A stretch of 7,370 bases of DNA, from the NCBI GenBank assembly GCA_029933565.1, contig JAOZNY010000150.1:1-7370 (forward strand). Reading direction: 5' to 3'. Below, in pieces: positions 6,473 through 7,370 of the stretch (position 1 is its first letter; every line of letters begins with the position of its first letter). Under the pieces are notes generated by a model. It made no database searches and was not told the DNA's origin. It was given only the letters and a program-made list of their open reading frames with translations. The position numbers and the translations under genes are program-made. The DNA comes from Bacteroidales bacterium (GTDB taxonomy: Bacteria > Bacteroidota > Bacteroidia > Bacteroidales > F082).

Positions 6473-7138
6473 TTATTCCAAAACAAATTCTTCGATATAA
6501 TCGAGTTTGTAATCTTTGTATTTTCCTGATTCAATTTCATTAATCAAACCCTCAACAGTTTTATAAGGACCCTTTGAAACTGCCATATTAATTAGCCAGA
6601 TTGGGATATTGCCACCAGGGTCAACCTCAAGCAAAATTGAAATATGAACAGTACCATTTCCGATGGGATTAAAATCCCATACAGAACGTATGTAATGTAC
6701 CCTTACGATACCGTCATTCTCTGGTAAGCTATCGTGTATGGAAGTTGAAAGAATAGATATTGAACAATCTATTTCATTTTGTTTCAGGTGAACCTTTGTT
6801 ACAAAATCTCTATCCCAAACAGGCCACGGAGTGCAGGTAATACCATAGTAAGTCCAATTAAACTCATCAATCTCTTCAACTACCTCTGCTTTTTCATTTA
6901 GGAAAACCCAGTTTTTATGGTTTTCGGCATCCTTAATTGCAGCAACTAGTTCTGATAAGGATGTTTTCAGTACAGTTTCAACTTTGACTTTTTTTAATTG
7001 TGAAGAATGTCCTTTCTGAACGTAAGCTTTAATATTATCTGAGTTTTTCACCAATTTCCATTCAACATCATTTTGGCCTTGTAAAACCAATGAAAAGGAG
7101 AAAAGGATAATTAAAAAAAGAGGTGATGAAAATTTCAT
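6473..7138 (-). CDS. Secreted START-domain (SRPBCC fold) protein
   Basis: The 221-residue protein starts with a signal peptide (MKFSSPLFLIILFSFSLVLQ, cleavage near residue 20-22) and has no lipobox Cys, so it is probably a soluble periplasmic protein. The rest is one START-like domain. Marks of the bacterial family are the CTPWPVWDRDFV segment (102-113), RVHYIRSVWDFNP (146-158) and the C-terminal VDPGGNIPIWLIN (172-184), followed by the long helix that usually covers the pocket. START domains bind lipids or other hydrophobic ligands in a deep cavity. The ligand here is unknown and no enzyme motif is visible. The frame extends ten codons upstream to a TTG at 7166-7168, but that TTG is part of a TATCTTTG promoter box and the extension would put charged residues before the signal peptide, so ATG7138 is preferred. 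It lies 64 bp upstream of thiL on the same strand, a spacing that does not show shared function. Confidence 0.88.
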   Translation of the reverse strand: MKFSSPLFLIILFSFSLVLQGQNDVEWKLVKNSDNIKAYVQKGHSSQLKKVKVETVLKTSLSELVAAIKDAENHKNWVFLNEKAEVVEEIDEFNWTYYGITCTPWPVWDRDFVTKVHLKQNEIDCSISILSTSIHDSLPENDGIVRVHYIRSVWDFNPIGNGTVHISILLEVDPGGNIPIWLINMAVSKGPYKTVEGLINEIESGKYKDYKLDYIEEFVLE

Positions 7139-7165
7139 TAACAAACAGACTGATTTATCTGTGGG

Positions 7166-7173
7166 CAAAGATA
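7166..7173 (-). promoter_or_regulatory. Candidate -7 promoter box for the START-domain gene
   Basis: The minus strand reads TATCTTTG, a perfect match to TAnnTTTG. It lies 27 bp upstream of ATG7138, which allows a leader of about 20 nt. No TTG is found at the usual -33 distance. Confidence 0.48.
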
Positions 7174-7224
7174 AAATAATATTCAGGTTTTTCTATTGTG
7201 TAATTTCACCCTCCATTATTTTTA

Positions 7225-7246
7225 TTTTTAGGAATTAACCTAAAAA
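7225..7246. repeat. AT-rich inverted repeat upstream of the START gene
   Basis: TTTTTAGG (7225-7232) and CCTAAAAA (7239-7246) form a perfect 8-bp inverted repeat around a 6-base spacer. TAAAAA of the right arm can also pair with TTTTTA at 7252-7257, so two alternative hairpins are possible. It lies 24 bp past the stop of the partial gene on the minus strand. What follows the stem on that strand is A-rich rather than T-rich, so it is a poor terminator for that gene. It could be an upstream element of the START promoter or a chance feature. Confidence 0.4.
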
Positions 7247-7270
7247 GTGAGTTTTTAAAAGAGTGAGAAA

Positions 7271-7370
7271 TTAGTCATCTTTTTCTTTAACCTGTATTTC
7301 CTCGGCAATTATTTCCTTTTCACTTGTATCCTTGCCTTTTACCACTTTTCTACTCTGGCTTTTGTTTTGA
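7271..7370 (-). CDS. C-terminal end of an unidentified protein, charged tail (partial)
   Basis: Reading leftward from the right edge, one minus-strand frame is open for 32 codons and stops with TAA at 7271-7273. It encodes a highly charged tail ending EEIQVKEKDD, rich in Lys and Glu. The composition is typical of a disordered C-terminus and unlike random translation of AT-rich DNA. Thirty-two open codons are nevertheless weak evidence alone, and no family can be named. If real, it lies 132 bp upstream of the START gene in the same direction. Confidence 0.5.
   Translation of the reverse strand, partial: QNKSQSRKVVKGKDTSEKEIIAEEIQVKEKDD

Overview
The window looks like a piece of a Bacteroidota chromosome. 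The evidence is AT-rich DNA (roughly one third G+C by eye), a lipoprotein Cys followed by Lys-Lys-Asp-Asp, genes without clear Shine-Dalgarno sequences, and promoter boxes matching the phylum's TAnnTTTG -7 element. A marine or anaerobic Bacteroidales/Marinilabiliales-type host is my guess from the overall style, not something the sequence proves.

Left half, plus strand: the window opens inside a papain-like (C1) cysteine peptidase lipoprotein with a C-terminal CARDB-like domain, and its signal peptide starts before base 1. A strong intrinsic terminator closes that gene. Next come a small exported pentapeptide-repeat protein whose Phe residues recur every 11 residues, and then an O-antigen ligase/polymerase-type membrane protein with a periplasmic HND loop and a C-terminal TPR tail. 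All three products are predicted to act in the envelope, but nothing shows that they form one system.

Right half, minus strand, reading leftward from the right edge: the charged C-terminal tail of an unidentified gene, a secreted START/Bet v1-like lipid-binding-fold protein, thiamine-monophosphate kinase (ThiL), and a TSUP (TauE/SafE) family transporter. ThiL and TSUP are 19 bp apart and probably cotranscribed. The TSUP gene meets the O-antigen ligase-type gene tail to tail with one base between the stop codons.

Two start codons needed correction. The longest frames of ThiL and of the START protein begin at TTG codons, but each TTG lies inside a perfect TAnnTTTG promoter box. The real starts are the ATGs 18 and 30 bases downstream. 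No stretch without a gene reaches 300 bases. The longest (about 130 bp, 7139-7270) holds a promoter box and an AT-rich inverted repeat. I saw no RNA gene, CRISPR array, insertion sequence, riboswitch or phage gene. This is mostly ordinary chromosomal content, and I found no convincing new multi-gene system.
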